DNA from: Gemmatimonadales bacterium
Lineage (GTDB): Bacteria > Gemmatimonadota > Gemmatimonadetes > Longimicrobiales > Gaopeijiaceae
DNA: 64,000 bases
NCBI GenBank assembly: GCA_007695225.1
Contig: REED01000192.1
Location: 1-64,000 of the forward strand
Reading direction: 5' to 3'
The translations under genes were made by a program, and so were the position numbers. Below are positions 1 to 9,159 of this stretch, piece by piece (the first letter of the stretch is position 1; each line of letters begins with the position of its first letter). The notes beneath the pieces are model-generated. The model did not search any database. It was not told the origin of the DNA and saw only the letters and a list, made by a program, of their open reading frames with translations.

Positions 1-240
1 GGGAGCGCCAGACGTAGGCCCGCTCCCGGGCCCGCTCCTCCCCGAGGCGCTGCGGGCCGTCCCTGGTTCAACATCCTTCGGAGGTACTGTCTTGTAGAGG
101 GTTCACCGCGAGGCTCATCCCTGCAGGTCCGTCAGGCGGCAAGGAACCATGGCGAGTTCCAGGGGTCCCTTTCGGCCCATCCCAGCCTTACCCGACCTTG
201 TTGGGGTCGTAACCGAATCCAGCCCCGGAGAACCCTCCCC

Positions 241-1908
241 GTGCCGCCGCCCCCCACCCTCATCTTCGGACATCGGAATCCCGACGCCGATGCCATCTGC
301 TCCGCCCTGGCCTACGCCGACTTCAAGCGACGTACCGACGAAGGAACCTTCCATCCGGCCCGCTGCGGCAACTCCAACGTCCGCATCGACGCCATCCTGG
401 ACCGGTTCGGGGTGGCCCTTCCTCCCTTCGTGGGAGATGTGACCCCCCGTCTTCGGGAGCAGATGTCCCGGGATCCCGTCACCGTGGGGCCGGGGGCGAC
501 CCTGGCAGAGGCGCTGGAACTCATCGATCGGTACGACATCCAGGTGCTCCCCGTGGTGGAGGACGGGGACCGCCTGAAGGGGATGGTCTCCATCTTCCAC
601 GTGGGACAGTCGTTCGTTCCCCGAGTGGGTCCCGCCCGGGATGTCCGTCGGGTGACGACCTCCCTGGAAGCCATCATCCGGGCCCTGAAGGCCACGCCCC
701 TGCACCTGGAGAACGAGACCGAGGTGGAGGAGCTGGTTGTCCGGGTCGGAGCCATGGACATCCGTTCCTTCGACCGACGGCAGGATGAGGAGGAGCTGGA
801 TCCGAAACGGACCGTCATCGTGGTGGGGGACCGGTGGGACATCCAGCAGCGGTCCATCCAGCGGGGGGTGCGACTCCTGGTCATCAGTGGGGGGCTCGGC
901 GTGGAGCCCGAGGTCCAGGAAAGGGCCCAGGAAGCAGGGGTGAGCCTCATCGTGAGTCCCTATGACTCGGCCACCACCGCCTGGACGATTCGCGCCGCCA
1001 CCCGGGTCGATGCCGTGATGGGGACGGATCTGGTTTCCTTTCCCCCGGAGGAGACGGTGGAGAGCGTGAGGAGGCGGACGGCGACCCTGGACCCCGCCGT
1101 CTTCATGGTGACCGGGGACGATGGCCGACTCCAGGGCGTCTTCACCCGACGTGACATCCTCCGCCCCACCCAGACCCGGATCATCCTGGTGGACCACAAC
1201 GAGCTCACCCAGGCGGTGGCGGGGGCCGATCAGGTCCAGGTGGTGGAGGTGGTGGACCATCACCGCCTGGGGAATCTGCGCACCGAGGAGCCCATCCTCT
1301 TCGTGAACCGTCCGGTGGGCTCCACCTGCACCATCATCGCCGACCTGTACCGGATGGCTCGCCTGGAGCCCACTCCCGAGTTGGCGGGGATCATGATGGG
1401 CGGTCTGGTCTCGGACACCCTGAATCTCCGAAGCCCTACCACGACGCGGGTGGACGAGGACGTCCTCCGCTGGCTGGAGGGGATCGCCGGTCTCACCGGA
1501 AGTGAACTTGCGGAGACCATCTTCTCATCGGGATCGGTGGTGGTGGCCCACGAACCGGACGAGGTGGTGGGGCTGGACCGGAAGGTCTACCTGGAGGGGG
1601 CCGTCCGCTTCGCCATCTCCCAGGTGGAGGAGCTCGGCTTCGAGGAGTTCTGGCATCGCTCCGACGAGTTGGCCGGCGCGCTGGCCCGGAGCCGATCCCG
1701 GGAAGACCTGGCCCTGGCCGCCCTCCTCGTCACGGATGTGAAGACCCAGAACTCCCTCCTCCTGGTGAGTGGAGACCCGGAATTGGTGTCGGCCATCCCC
1801 TATCCCGTGGTGGAGGAAGACGAGGTCTTCCGGCTGGACGGGGTGGTGAGCCGGAAGAAGCAGGTTCTCCCCCTCCTCTCCGGAATCCTGAAGGGGATCC
1901 CCCGATGA
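241..1908 (+). CDS. DHH-family (manganese-dependent type) inorganic pyrophosphatase with CBS and DRTGG-like regulatory insert
   Basis: GTG start; N-terminal 'FGHRNPDADAICSALAYADF', CBS-like 'MSRDPVTVGPGATLAEALELIDRYDIQVLPVV', DHH motif 'VVDHHRLGN', 'VGSTCTIIADLY', C-terminal DHHA2-like region ending 'SRKKQVLPLL'. Confidence 0.9.
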   Translation: MPPPPTLIFGHRNPDADAICSALAYADFKRRTDEGTFHPARCGNSNVRIDAILDRFGVALPPFVGDVTPRLREQMSRDPVTVGPGATLAEALELIDRYDIQVLPVVEDGDRLKGMVSIFHVGQSFVPRVGPARDVRRVTTSLEAIIRALKATPLHLENETEVEELVVRVGAMDIRSFDRRQDEEELDPKRTVIVVGDRWDIQQRSIQRGVRLLVISGGLGVEPEVQERAQEAGVSLIVSPYDSATTAWTIRAATRVDAVMGTDLVSFPPEETVESVRRRTATLDPAVFMVTGDDGRLQGVFTRRDILRPTQTRIILVDHNELTQAVAGADQVQVVEVVDHHRLGNLRTEEPILFVNRPVGSTCTIIADLYRMARLEPTPELAGIMMGGLVSDTLNLRSPTTTRVDEDVLRWLEGIAGLTGSELAETIFSSGSVVVAHEPDEVVGLDRKVYLEGAVRFAISQVEELGFEEFWHRSDELAGALARSRSREDLALAALLVTDVKTQNSLLLVSGDPELVSAIPYPVVEEDEVFRLDGVVSRKKQVLPLLSGILKGIPR

Positions 1909-1951
1909 TGATCGCCAATCTGGGAGCGCACCCGGATAGCGCGGTGCCGTC

Positions 1952-3379
1952 GTGAGGATCCTGGTTACCGGGGCCACTGGGTATATCGGCGGCCGACTCA
2001 TCGGCCAACTCGTGGAGCGGGGTCACGAAGTCCGGGTGCTGGTTCGGGATCCCCGTCGGCTCCTGGGGAAGTCATGGCAGGACCGGGTGGAGGTTCGAAC
2101 CGGGGACCTCATGGATCCGGAGAGCCTGGAGGGGATCTGCGACGGGATGGATGCTGCATTCTACCTGGTGCACTCCATGTACGGCGGTGCCGACTTCGCC
2201 CAGCGAGACCGGGAGGCGGCCGGCCACTTCGTCCAGGCGGCCGGGGATCTCCCCCTCCTGGTCTACCTGGGAGGGATCCTTCCTGGGACGGAGGAGGAGA
2301 CCCGTTCCGAACATCTCCGGAGCCGGGCCGAAGTCGGTGGGATCCTCCGGGAGGGTCTTCCCACGACGGAACTCCGGGCCGGCCCCATCATTGGTTCCGG
2401 CTCCGCCTCCTTCGAAATGGTGCGCTACCTCACCGAGCGTCTTCCGGCCATGGTGGCGCCCCGCTGGATCCAGAACGAGGTCCGTCCCATTTCCATCCGG
2501 GATATCCTCTTCTACCTGGTGGCTGCGGCAGAACGACAGGAGGCGTTGGGAGTCCTGGAAGTGGGAACCGAGCCTCTCACCTTCCGGGGGATGATGGTGG
2601 AGTACGCCGAGGTGCGGGGACTGCGGCGGATCATCGTCCCGGTCCCTGTCCTCACGCCGTGGCTCTCCGGTCTCTGGGTGGGACTGGTGACCCCCATTCC
2701 CAATGACATCGCCCTCCCTCTGGTGGAAGGGGTGGTACAGCCGGTGGTGGGGGATGTCACCCGGTCCAGGGACCTCTTTCCGGAGATTCGGCCCCTCCTC
2801 TACCGGGAGGCGGTTGGCCTTGCCCTGGAACGGATCGAGACGGGAGATGTCAGCACCCGCTGGAGTGGTGCCCTGGGGATGGGCGAGACCTTCGAGTTCG
2901 AAGACCGGGAGGGGATCCTCCGGGAAGTAAGGACCCTGAAGGTGGATGCACCGCCTGCCGCGGTGTTCCAGGCGTTCAGCTCACTTGGGGGGGAGCGGGG
3001 CTGGCTCTACTGGGACTGGGCCTGGGGGGTTCGTGGCTTCCTGGACCAGATCTTCGGAGGGCCGGGGACACGGCGTGGGCGTCGCCATCCGGTGACCCTC
3101 GAGGCTGGCGAGGCGGTGGACTTCTGGCGGGTAGAGGCCATCGAGCCCGTGCGGCTTCTGCGATTGCGCGCCGAGATGAAGGTCCCTGGCCGCGCCTGGC
3201 TCCAATGGGAGGCCATTCCGGAAGGGGAGGGAACCCGACTGGTGCAGAGCGCACTCTTTGCGCCGGAGGGTCTCGGAGGGATTCTCTACTGGTACGCGGT
3301 CTTCCCCCTGCACACCTTCATTTTTCCAGGGATGGCGCGGGCGGTGGCCCGGCTGGCGGAAGAGTCCTCCCGGCACTGA
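1952..3379 (+). CDS. NAD(P)-binding SDR-family protein with C-terminal DUF2867-like domain
   Basis: GTG start; Rossmann 'MRILVTGATGYIGGRLIGQLVERGHEVRVLVRDP'; C-terminal 'FSSLGGERGWLYWDWAWGVRGFLDQIFGGPGTRRGRRHP' typical of the DUF2867 extension. Confidence 0.85.
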   Translation: MRILVTGATGYIGGRLIGQLVERGHEVRVLVRDPRRLLGKSWQDRVEVRTGDLMDPESLEGICDGMDAAFYLVHSMYGGADFAQRDREAAGHFVQAAGDLPLLVYLGGILPGTEEETRSEHLRSRAEVGGILREGLPTTELRAGPIIGSGSASFEMVRYLTERLPAMVAPRWIQNEVRPISIRDILFYLVAAAERQEALGVLEVGTEPLTFRGMMVEYAEVRGLRRIIVPVPVLTPWLSGLWVGLVTPIPNDIALPLVEGVVQPVVGDVTRSRDLFPEIRPLLYREAVGLALERIETGDVSTRWSGALGMGETFEFEDREGILREVRTLKVDAPPAAVFQAFSSLGGERGWLYWDWAWGVRGFLDQIFGGPGTRRGRRHPVTLEAGEAVDFWRVEAIEPVRLLRLRAEMKVPGRAWLQWEAIPEGEGTRLVQSALFAPEGLGGILYWYAVFPLHTFIFPGMARAVARLAEESSRH

Positions 3380-3495
3380 CGTTGGGCCGTCGCTTGCGTG
3401 TCGGCGGCGCCCCGGGCGGTGCCGCCCCCACCTTTCGCCTGGGAACCGGAGTCTCGGAATGGACCTTGCTTGTCGAGCAATTGTAGATGTATGGT

Positions 3496-3516
3496 GGAGA
3501 TATTGTTGACATCTCC
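3496..3516. promoter_or_regulatory. Inverted repeat GGAGAT-N9-ATCTCC overlapping a putative -35 (TTGACA, 3506-3511); candidate operator/promoter of the CarH-like gene
   Basis: Perfect 6-bp arms read directly; TTGACA in the spacer/right arm and TATCTT (3530-3535) about 18 bp downstream; ATG at 3588. A second nested repeat AGATGT (3485-3490)/ACATCT (3509-3514). Confidence 0.45.
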
Positions 3517-3587
3517 CCAGATTCGACCATATCTTGCCCTCCGGTCGTCGTCACGTCGATAAGGTCCGTTTCCGTCCCGGAGGAACC

Positions 3588-4559
3588 ATGCAGGGATTCA
3601 ACTCCGAACTCTTTCTGACAACCACTGAGGTGGGGGATCTTCTTGACGTCCATCCCTCCACGGTGAAAAGATGGAGTGACAGCGGCGAACTCCGTACGAA
3701 GAAGACGGACGGTGGCCACCGGCGGATCTACCTTCGAGATGTGATGAGCTTCGCGAAGGAGCGGGGGGTGCCGACCTACCTCACCCCCTTCGCGCCTTAC
3801 GAGTCACATGTCTGGCTGGCGGTTCGGGACGCGGTTCGTCATGATGACTTCGACCGGATCGTCTCTCTTTCCATGGGCTGGCTGGTCAGGGGCTACCCAA
3901 GGAGAATCACTGCGCTCCTACGGGAACTGGGTTCCCGGCCGGATCTATCCCTTGCCCGTCTCTGTGATCGCGCGATCCGGCCCCTCATGGCGCAGGTGGG
4001 AACGGCGTGGAGAGAAGGTCGCTTGCGCATTGGGGAGGAGCACATGGCCAGCCAAGCCGCAATGGAGGCCCTCATCTGCCTCTCCCAGGGGAGTGGCCCG
4101 GAGGCCATGCTCACCCCTTCCCGGAATGGGGACGGGTCGCACAGGGTGGCCGTGGTGGGAGCCATGGAGGGAGACCACCATCATCTGGGTGCCATGTGCG
4201 CTCGGGTCCTTCTGGAGCAAGCGGGATGGACCGTGTTCTACCTGGGGGCCGACACTCCGGCGGAAGAATTCGCCGCGATCCAGCGGGCGCAGGGTGCGAG
4301 TCTGATCTGTGTGTCCTTTTCGCCCCCCGGATCTGCAGCCCACATGCGACGTTGTCTCGACGTACTCCGGGAGTTCTACCGATCCCATCTCCCCTATGAC
4401 CTGGTCTTCGGGGGCGTGAGCAGCGAGACCTTCGAGCCGGGCCGGGTGAGCACTCCCTTCCGGTCATTTGAAATCATCCCTTCCATGGAATCCTTCCTGG
4501 AGTGGGGCCGGAATCGAACCGAGGACCAGGGGGGGGATTTGTGGCGGAAACTCGGATGA
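3588..4559 (+). CDS. CarH/LitR-like MerR-type transcriptional regulator with cobalamin-binding domain (putative adenosylcobalamin photoreceptor)
   Basis: MerR-like HTH 'LTTTEVGDLLDVHPSTVKRWSDSGELRTKKTDGGHRRIYLRDV'; W-x9-EH motif 'WREGRLRIGEEH'; B12-binding D-x-H-x-x-G 'DHHHLG'; RBS-like gaggaa upstream of ATG 3588; next to carotenoid genes. Confidence 0.88.
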   Translation: MQGFNSELFLTTTEVGDLLDVHPSTVKRWSDSGELRTKKTDGGHRRIYLRDVMSFAKERGVPTYLTPFAPYESHVWLAVRDAVRHDDFDRIVSLSMGWLVRGYPRRITALLRELGSRPDLSLARLCDRAIRPLMAQVGTAWREGRLRIGEEHMASQAAMEALICLSQGSGPEAMLTPSRNGDGSHRVAVVGAMEGDHHHLGAMCARVLLEQAGWTVFYLGADTPAEEFAAIQRAQGASLICVSFSPPGSAAHMRRCLDVLREFYRSHLPYDLVFGGVSSETFEPGRVSTPFRSFEIIPSMESFLEWGRNRTEDQGGDLWRKLG

Positions 4560-5431
4560 GGTGGAGCCGGCCCTCCTGGTTCGGGGCGCCGGAGGGGTGG
4601 GGGGTCGCTGCCCTCCTGATCTTCACCTTGGTGGCCATTGTGGGATACGCGGTCTTCGGCCTCCATCCGCAGCGGGTTCCCGAGGCGCTCCTGGGGTTCT
4701 GGCGCATTTCCTACAACTTCTTCGCCCAGGCCCACATCCTCCTGGGAGCCGGAGTGCTCTTCTGGGTCCTGGTGCTTCGCGCCGGCCTGCGCTGGGTCCC
4801 GGCAGCGCTGGCGGTGTGCCTCCTTTCCTTTCTGGCGGAGCACCTTGGGACGGGGACCGGGCTTCCCTTCGGTGAGTACGAGTATACCCATCTCCTGGGA
4901 GCCAAGATCGGCGGACGGGTGCCCTGGGTGATCCCCCTTTCCTGGTTCCTCATGGCCCTTCCGGCCTGGCTCATGGCCCGAGCCACCCTTCCTGACGCTG
5001 GACAGTGGGCCCCACGGATCATCTTCGCAGCGGCCCTCCTCACCATGTGGGACCTGGCGCTGGATCCGGCGATGAGCTACCAGATGCCCTTCTACTGGCG
5101 GTGGGCGGACACGGGCCCATACTACGGAATGCCCTGGATCAACCTGGCAGGATGGATGGCCACCGGGGTGATTCTCATGGGGGCCATGGAGGCCCTGGGG
5201 GTCCGGAAGTGGGGGGCGGGTCTGTCATCCTCCTGGGCTCTGGCCTACTACGGGGCGACCCTTCTCATGCCTGTGGGCATGCTGGTCGTGGAGGGACTTT
5301 GGCTGGCGTTGGCGGTAACGGTGCTGGCCTGCGCCCTGGCCTGGGGAATCCACCGAAAATTCTCCCCGGCTGCAGGGGGAGCTCGGACCCTCCCCGGCCC
5401 GTCTCCCCTTGCGGCTGGGGAGGGGGCATGA
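4556..5431 (+). CDS. cruF: CruF-like carotenoid biosynthesis protein (DUF422 family; carotenoid 1',2'-hydratase type)
   Basis: ATGA overlap with upstream CDS; polytopic membrane protein with 'GLPFGEYEYTHLLGAKIGGRVPWVIPLSWFLMALPAW' and 'WDLALDPAMSYQMPFYWRWADTGPYYGMPWINLAGW' typical of DUF422/CruF. Confidence 0.8.
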   Translation: MRWSRPSWFGAPEGWGVAALLIFTLVAIVGYAVFGLHPQRVPEALLGFWRISYNFFAQAHILLGAGVLFWVLVLRAGLRWVPAALAVCLLSFLAEHLGTGTGLPFGEYEYTHLLGAKIGGRVPWVIPLSWFLMALPAWLMARATLPDAGQWAPRIIFAAALLTMWDLALDPAMSYQMPFYWRWADTGPYYGMPWINLAGWMATGVILMGAMEALGVRKWGAGLSSSWALAYYGATLLMPVGMLVVEGLWLALAVTVLACALAWGIHRKFSPAAGGARTLPGPSPLAAGEGA

Positions 5432-7470
5432 GCGGCGTTGAGACTGGCGATGGCCAGGAACTCCGGGAGCGGGTGAGCCGCGCCCTGTCCGAGGTCGGGA
5501 ATCGGTGGGCGATGATCCCGGGGTTTCCAAGGGCGAAGGTGGAGGGCAAGCTACTCCGCCCGTTGTTGGCGACGGCAGCGGCCCTTCCCCCAGGTGCCCA
5601 ACTCTCGAAGGTGGACCAGCTCCCGCAGGCTTTCTGGGAGGGGACGCTGGCCATCCAGATGGTGCATGAGGCATCCCTCATCCATGACGATATCCTGGAT
5701 CAGGCCTCCTGCCGAAGGGGGGTGGCTTCGCTCCAGGCCGAGCGGGGGCTGGATGCAGCCCTGGTGCAGGGCGACCACCTTCTCACCGGAGCGTATCGCC
5801 TGGCGGCGGCAACCGGCTCCCTTGCCTTCGTCCGGCGGATGGCGCAGGCGGTGGAGCGGACGGTGGCCGGAGAAAAGGCACAGGGAGCCAGCCGCGGGCA
5901 GTGGCTGAGCGAGGGGGAGTATCGGGAGATTGTCTCCTGGAAGTCGGGGGGACTCTTCGGCTGTGCCCTGGCCCTGGGCCGTACACTGGCAGGGGACGAA
6001 GACGGTGCCGAGGAAGACTACCGGATGGGAGTCCGGATAGGGTGTCTCTACCAGATGGTGGACGATTTCCTGGACCTCTGCCCGTCCACCGAGTCCGGAA
6101 AGCCTGCGCTTCAGGACCTGGGGCAGGAGAAGTGGACCTGGCCCCTGACGGAGGCCGGGATCCAGGACCTGAGGGACCTTCCCACCGGTGCCGATGCCCC
6201 GAGAAAGGTCCGGGAACTCCTCTTCCGCAAGGACGCTTCCGGTTCATCGCCCATGGGGCGGGCGCTGGCCCGACTCCGGGGCGAGGTGGACGGAGTGGTG
6301 GTGGAATGGCTCCAGGGTCGCCCGGACGAGCATCGCCTCCCCATCGTCCTGGAGGAATGGGTGGAGATGGCGCGGAAGGCCATGGCGCGAGAGGAGGGGG
6401 AACTGGACCGTTCCACCCCTGGGGAGGTCCGGCTTCCGGAGGGGGATCCCGTGCTCGTCGACCGGCTGCCGGGCACGGGCGGCGCGCCCCACCGGGGTCG
6501 GATCCTTGAGGAGGTGCGCGCCGAAGCCCGAGCACTCGGGAGCGAGGAGCAGTGGCTCCGCTACTTCGCCCACCACGGGCGCTCCTTCCGCTTTGCATCC
6601 CGGCTCTTCCCGAAGCAGGAGGGTCGGCTCGTGGCAGGGGTGTACGCCTTCTGCCGCTTCACCGACGACCTGGTGGATCGGGCACCCCACCTCCCCCCAG
6701 AGATCCTGGAGGCCCGGCTTGAGGCCTGGATGGAGCTCACCCGCGCCGCCTATGGTGGCGAGGACACTGGGGTACCCCTCCTCACCGGAGTCCTCGGGGA
6801 GACGGCGGAGCGGGGGGTCCCCCTTCTCTACGCCGAGGAACTCATCCGAGGTGTGGCCATGGACCTGGCGCCACCCCACTATGAGGAATTGGCGGATCTG
6901 CGCCGATACTCCTACCGGGTGGCATCGGTGGTGGGGCTCTGGCTTACGGAGCTTTTTGGAACCCACACCCCCTGGGTCCTCCGGCGGGCGGAGGCCATGG
7001 GACATGCCATGCAACTCACCAACATCCTTCGGGACGTAGGCGAGGATTTCCGGGAGGGACGGGTCTATCTCCCCAAGGCATGGCTGGAGCGGCATGGGAT
7101 CGGGATCGGAGCGCTGGGGGAGGCAGTGGGGTCCGGGGTCCTCCCCGAGAGGTGGGATATCCTCATGGAGGAACTCATGGCCGCCGCCGACGCGGAATAC
7201 GAAGCCGCATTCCCGGCCATCCCGGCGCTTCCCCGATTCTTCCAGGGACCGGTGGCGGTGGCGGCCCGGGTATACCAGGGAATCCATCACGAAATCCGGC
7301 GGAACGGATACGACAACCTGCACCTGCGTGCACACACCTCCTTTCCCGCCAAACTCCGCCTGGGCTCCCGGAGCCTCCTCCAGCTCCGGAAGGCCCGGCG
7401 GCACCCGGGGGCAGACGCGGAGGCTCAATCGGGGCTCCGGGGCTCCCTTCCCGCCCTCCCCAGGATGTGA
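5428..7470 (+). CDS. Fused polyprenyl/GGPP synthase (CrtE-like) - phytoene synthase (CrtB-like)
   Basis: ATGA overlap with cruF; N-half FARM 'IHDDILDQASCRRG' and SARM 'YQMVDDFLD'; C-half 'YAFCRFTDDLVD', 'QLTNILRDVGEDFREGRVYLP'; one uninterrupted 680-aa frame. Confidence 0.88.
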   Translation: MSGVETGDGQELRERVSRALSEVGNRWAMIPGFPRAKVEGKLLRPLLATAAALPPGAQLSKVDQLPQAFWEGTLAIQMVHEASLIHDDILDQASCRRGVASLQAERGLDAALVQGDHLLTGAYRLAAATGSLAFVRRMAQAVERTVAGEKAQGASRGQWLSEGEYREIVSWKSGGLFGCALALGRTLAGDEDGAEEDYRMGVRIGCLYQMVDDFLDLCPSTESGKPALQDLGQEKWTWPLTEAGIQDLRDLPTGADAPRKVRELLFRKDASGSSPMGRALARLRGEVDGVVVEWLQGRPDEHRLPIVLEEWVEMARKAMAREEGELDRSTPGEVRLPEGDPVLVDRLPGTGGAPHRGRILEEVRAEARALGSEEQWLRYFAHHGRSFRFASRLFPKQEGRLVAGVYAFCRFTDDLVDRAPHLPPEILEARLEAWMELTRAAYGGEDTGVPLLTGVLGETAERGVPLLYAEELIRGVAMDLAPPHYEELADLRRYSYRVASVVGLWLTELFGTHTPWVLRRAEAMGHAMQLTNILRDVGEDFREGRVYLPKAWLERHGIGIGALGEAVGSGVLPERWDILMEELMAAADAEYEAAFPAIPALPRFFQGPVAVAARVYQGIHHEIRRNGYDNLHLRAHTSFPAKLRLGSRSLLQLRKARRHPGADAEAQSGLRGSLPALPRM

Positions 7471-7599
7471 CACCTGGGAGTCCACCCCCTCTCCCGCCCC
7501 GTGGAGTGGAACTCGGGAGAAGGACAAGAATAGCCTCCCAGGGAGCCTACCCCTTGAAGCATGGGGATTCGTTCGTCCGACTCCTCCGTGAGGTGAACC

Positions 7600-9159
7600 A
7601 TGAAGGCCCGGGACTTGGCGTCGTCGGCCCCATCCGGAACCGACTTCCACCGCCTGGTGGTTGTGTCCAACCGACTCCCGGTGGTCCTGAGTCCGCTTCC
7701 CGGGGGAGCGTGGAACCTGGAGCGGGGGTCGGGGGGGCTCGTCACCGCCCTCCAGCCCGTCCTCCGACGGAGCGGCGGTCTCTGGCTGGGATGGCCCGGG
7801 GTGGGCGAGGGAGATACGGAGGACATCGACGACGTGCTCCGAACGGAGTCGGAGGCGTTGGGTTACGAACTCCGTGGGGTGGGCCTCACACCGGAGGAGG
7901 AAGAAGGCTTCTACCTGGGGTTCTCAAATCAGGTCGTTTGGCCTCTTTTCCATGATTTCCAGGGGCGCTGCAACTTCCGCCCCCGATATTGGGACGCCTA
8001 CACGTCGGTGAACCGCAAGTTTGCCGCGGCGCTGGCCGGTGAGGCTCGGCAGGGTGACTTCCTCTGGATCCACGACTACCACCTCATGAGCGTGGGGGAG
8101 GGGATCCGAAAGCTGGGGGTCACCCTCCCTGCGGGGTTCTTTCTCCACATCCCCTTTCCCCCCCTGGACCTCTTCCTGAAGCTCCCCTGGAGGTTCCCCC
8201 TCCTCCGCTCACTCCTCTCCTACGATCTGGTGGGCTTCCAGTCCGTCCGTGACCGGGACAACTTCCTGTATACGGTGACTTCCCTCATCCCGGGCCTGGA
8301 GTTGCGGGAGCGGGGACGTCTCGTCTCCATGGAGGTGGCGGGGCGCACGGTGACGGTGGGAAGCTTCCCCATCTCCATCGACGTGGAGGAGTTTGCCGAC
8401 GCTTCCCGAACTCCGGAGGTGGTCCGGAAGGCCGAAGAGCTGGACGTGGCCCACCGTCCGCCTGGGACGGGGCCGTCGAAGCGAGGTCTGATCCTGTTGG
8501 GTGTGGATCGCCTGGATTACTCCAAGGGCATTCCGCACAAGCTGCGCGGCTTTCGCCTGGCCCTCCGGCGATACCCCGAACTCCGGGGACGTGTGAGTCT
8601 GGTGCAGCTTGTGGTCCCGTCCCGGGAGGACATCCCGGAATACCACCGGATGAAGGCGGAAATTGATCGCCTGGTGGGGGAAATCAATGGCGAATTTTCC
8701 CGGCCGGGATGGACGCCCGTGCACTACCGGTACGGGCAGTGGGACCGCCTGGAACTCCTGGCCCACTACCGCATGGCCCGCATCGCACTGGTGACACCCC
8801 TGAAGGACGGGATGAACCTGGTGGCGAAGGAATTCTGCATGGCCAGTCCCGAGTCCGACGGGGTTCTCATCCTCAGTGAGCATGCAGGGGCCAGCTCCCA
8901 GCTTCGGGAAGGCGCCTTCCTCGTGAACCCCTACGACGTGGAGGACGTGGCCGCCACGATCCAGCGTGCCTGCGGCCTACCGGAGGAGGAGCGTCGGCGT
9001 CGGATGGCCCTTCTCCAGGACCGGATCCGGAGCGAGGACATCCACTGGTGGGTTCGGACCTTCCTGGACGCCGCCAAGGGGCGTGGCGAGGGCGACGAGG
9101 TGGAGCCCCTGAAACGGTACGTTCCGCCCCTTCCGTCCGGGTTCATGGAGGGACTGTGA
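7600..9159 (+). CDS. otsA: GT20 family glycosyltransferase, alpha,alpha-trehalose-6-phosphate synthase type
   Basis: 'LVVVSNRLPVVL', 'GGLVTALQPVLRRSGGLWLGWPG', 'FLWIHDYHLMSVGEGIRKLG', 'LLGVDRLDYSKGIPHKL', 'LVTPLKDGMNLVAKEF'. Confidence 0.88.
   Translation: MKARDLASSAPSGTDFHRLVVVSNRLPVVLSPLPGGAWNLERGSGGLVTALQPVLRRSGGLWLGWPGVGEGDTEDIDDVLRTESEALGYELRGVGLTPEEEEGFYLGFSNQVVWPLFHDFQGRCNFRPRYWDAYTSVNRKFAAALAGEARQGDFLWIHDYHLMSVGEGIRKLGVTLPAGFFLHIPFPPLDLFLKLPWRFPLLRSLLSYDLVGFQSVRDRDNFLYTVTSLIPGLELRERGRLVSMEVAGRTVTVGSFPISIDVEEFADASRTPEVVRKAEELDVAHRPPGTGPSKRGLILLGVDRLDYSKGIPHKLRGFRLALRRYPELRGRVSLVQLVVPSREDIPEYHRMKAEIDRLVGEINGEFSRPGWTPVHYRYGQWDRLELLAHYRMARIALVTPLKDGMNLVAKEFCMASPESDGVLILSEHAGASSQLREGAFLVNPYDVEDVAATIQRACGLPEEERRRRMALLQDRIRSEDIHWWVRTFLDAAKGRGEGDEVEPLKRYVPPLPSGFMEGL

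Noticed and set aside
1-240. The reading frame of the first CDS is open back to the window edge, suggesting a longer N-terminus
   Set aside because: No in-frame ATG upstream and the DHH-family N-terminus ('TLIFGHRNPDADAI') starts right after GTG 241; treated as chance open frame in GC-rich DNA.
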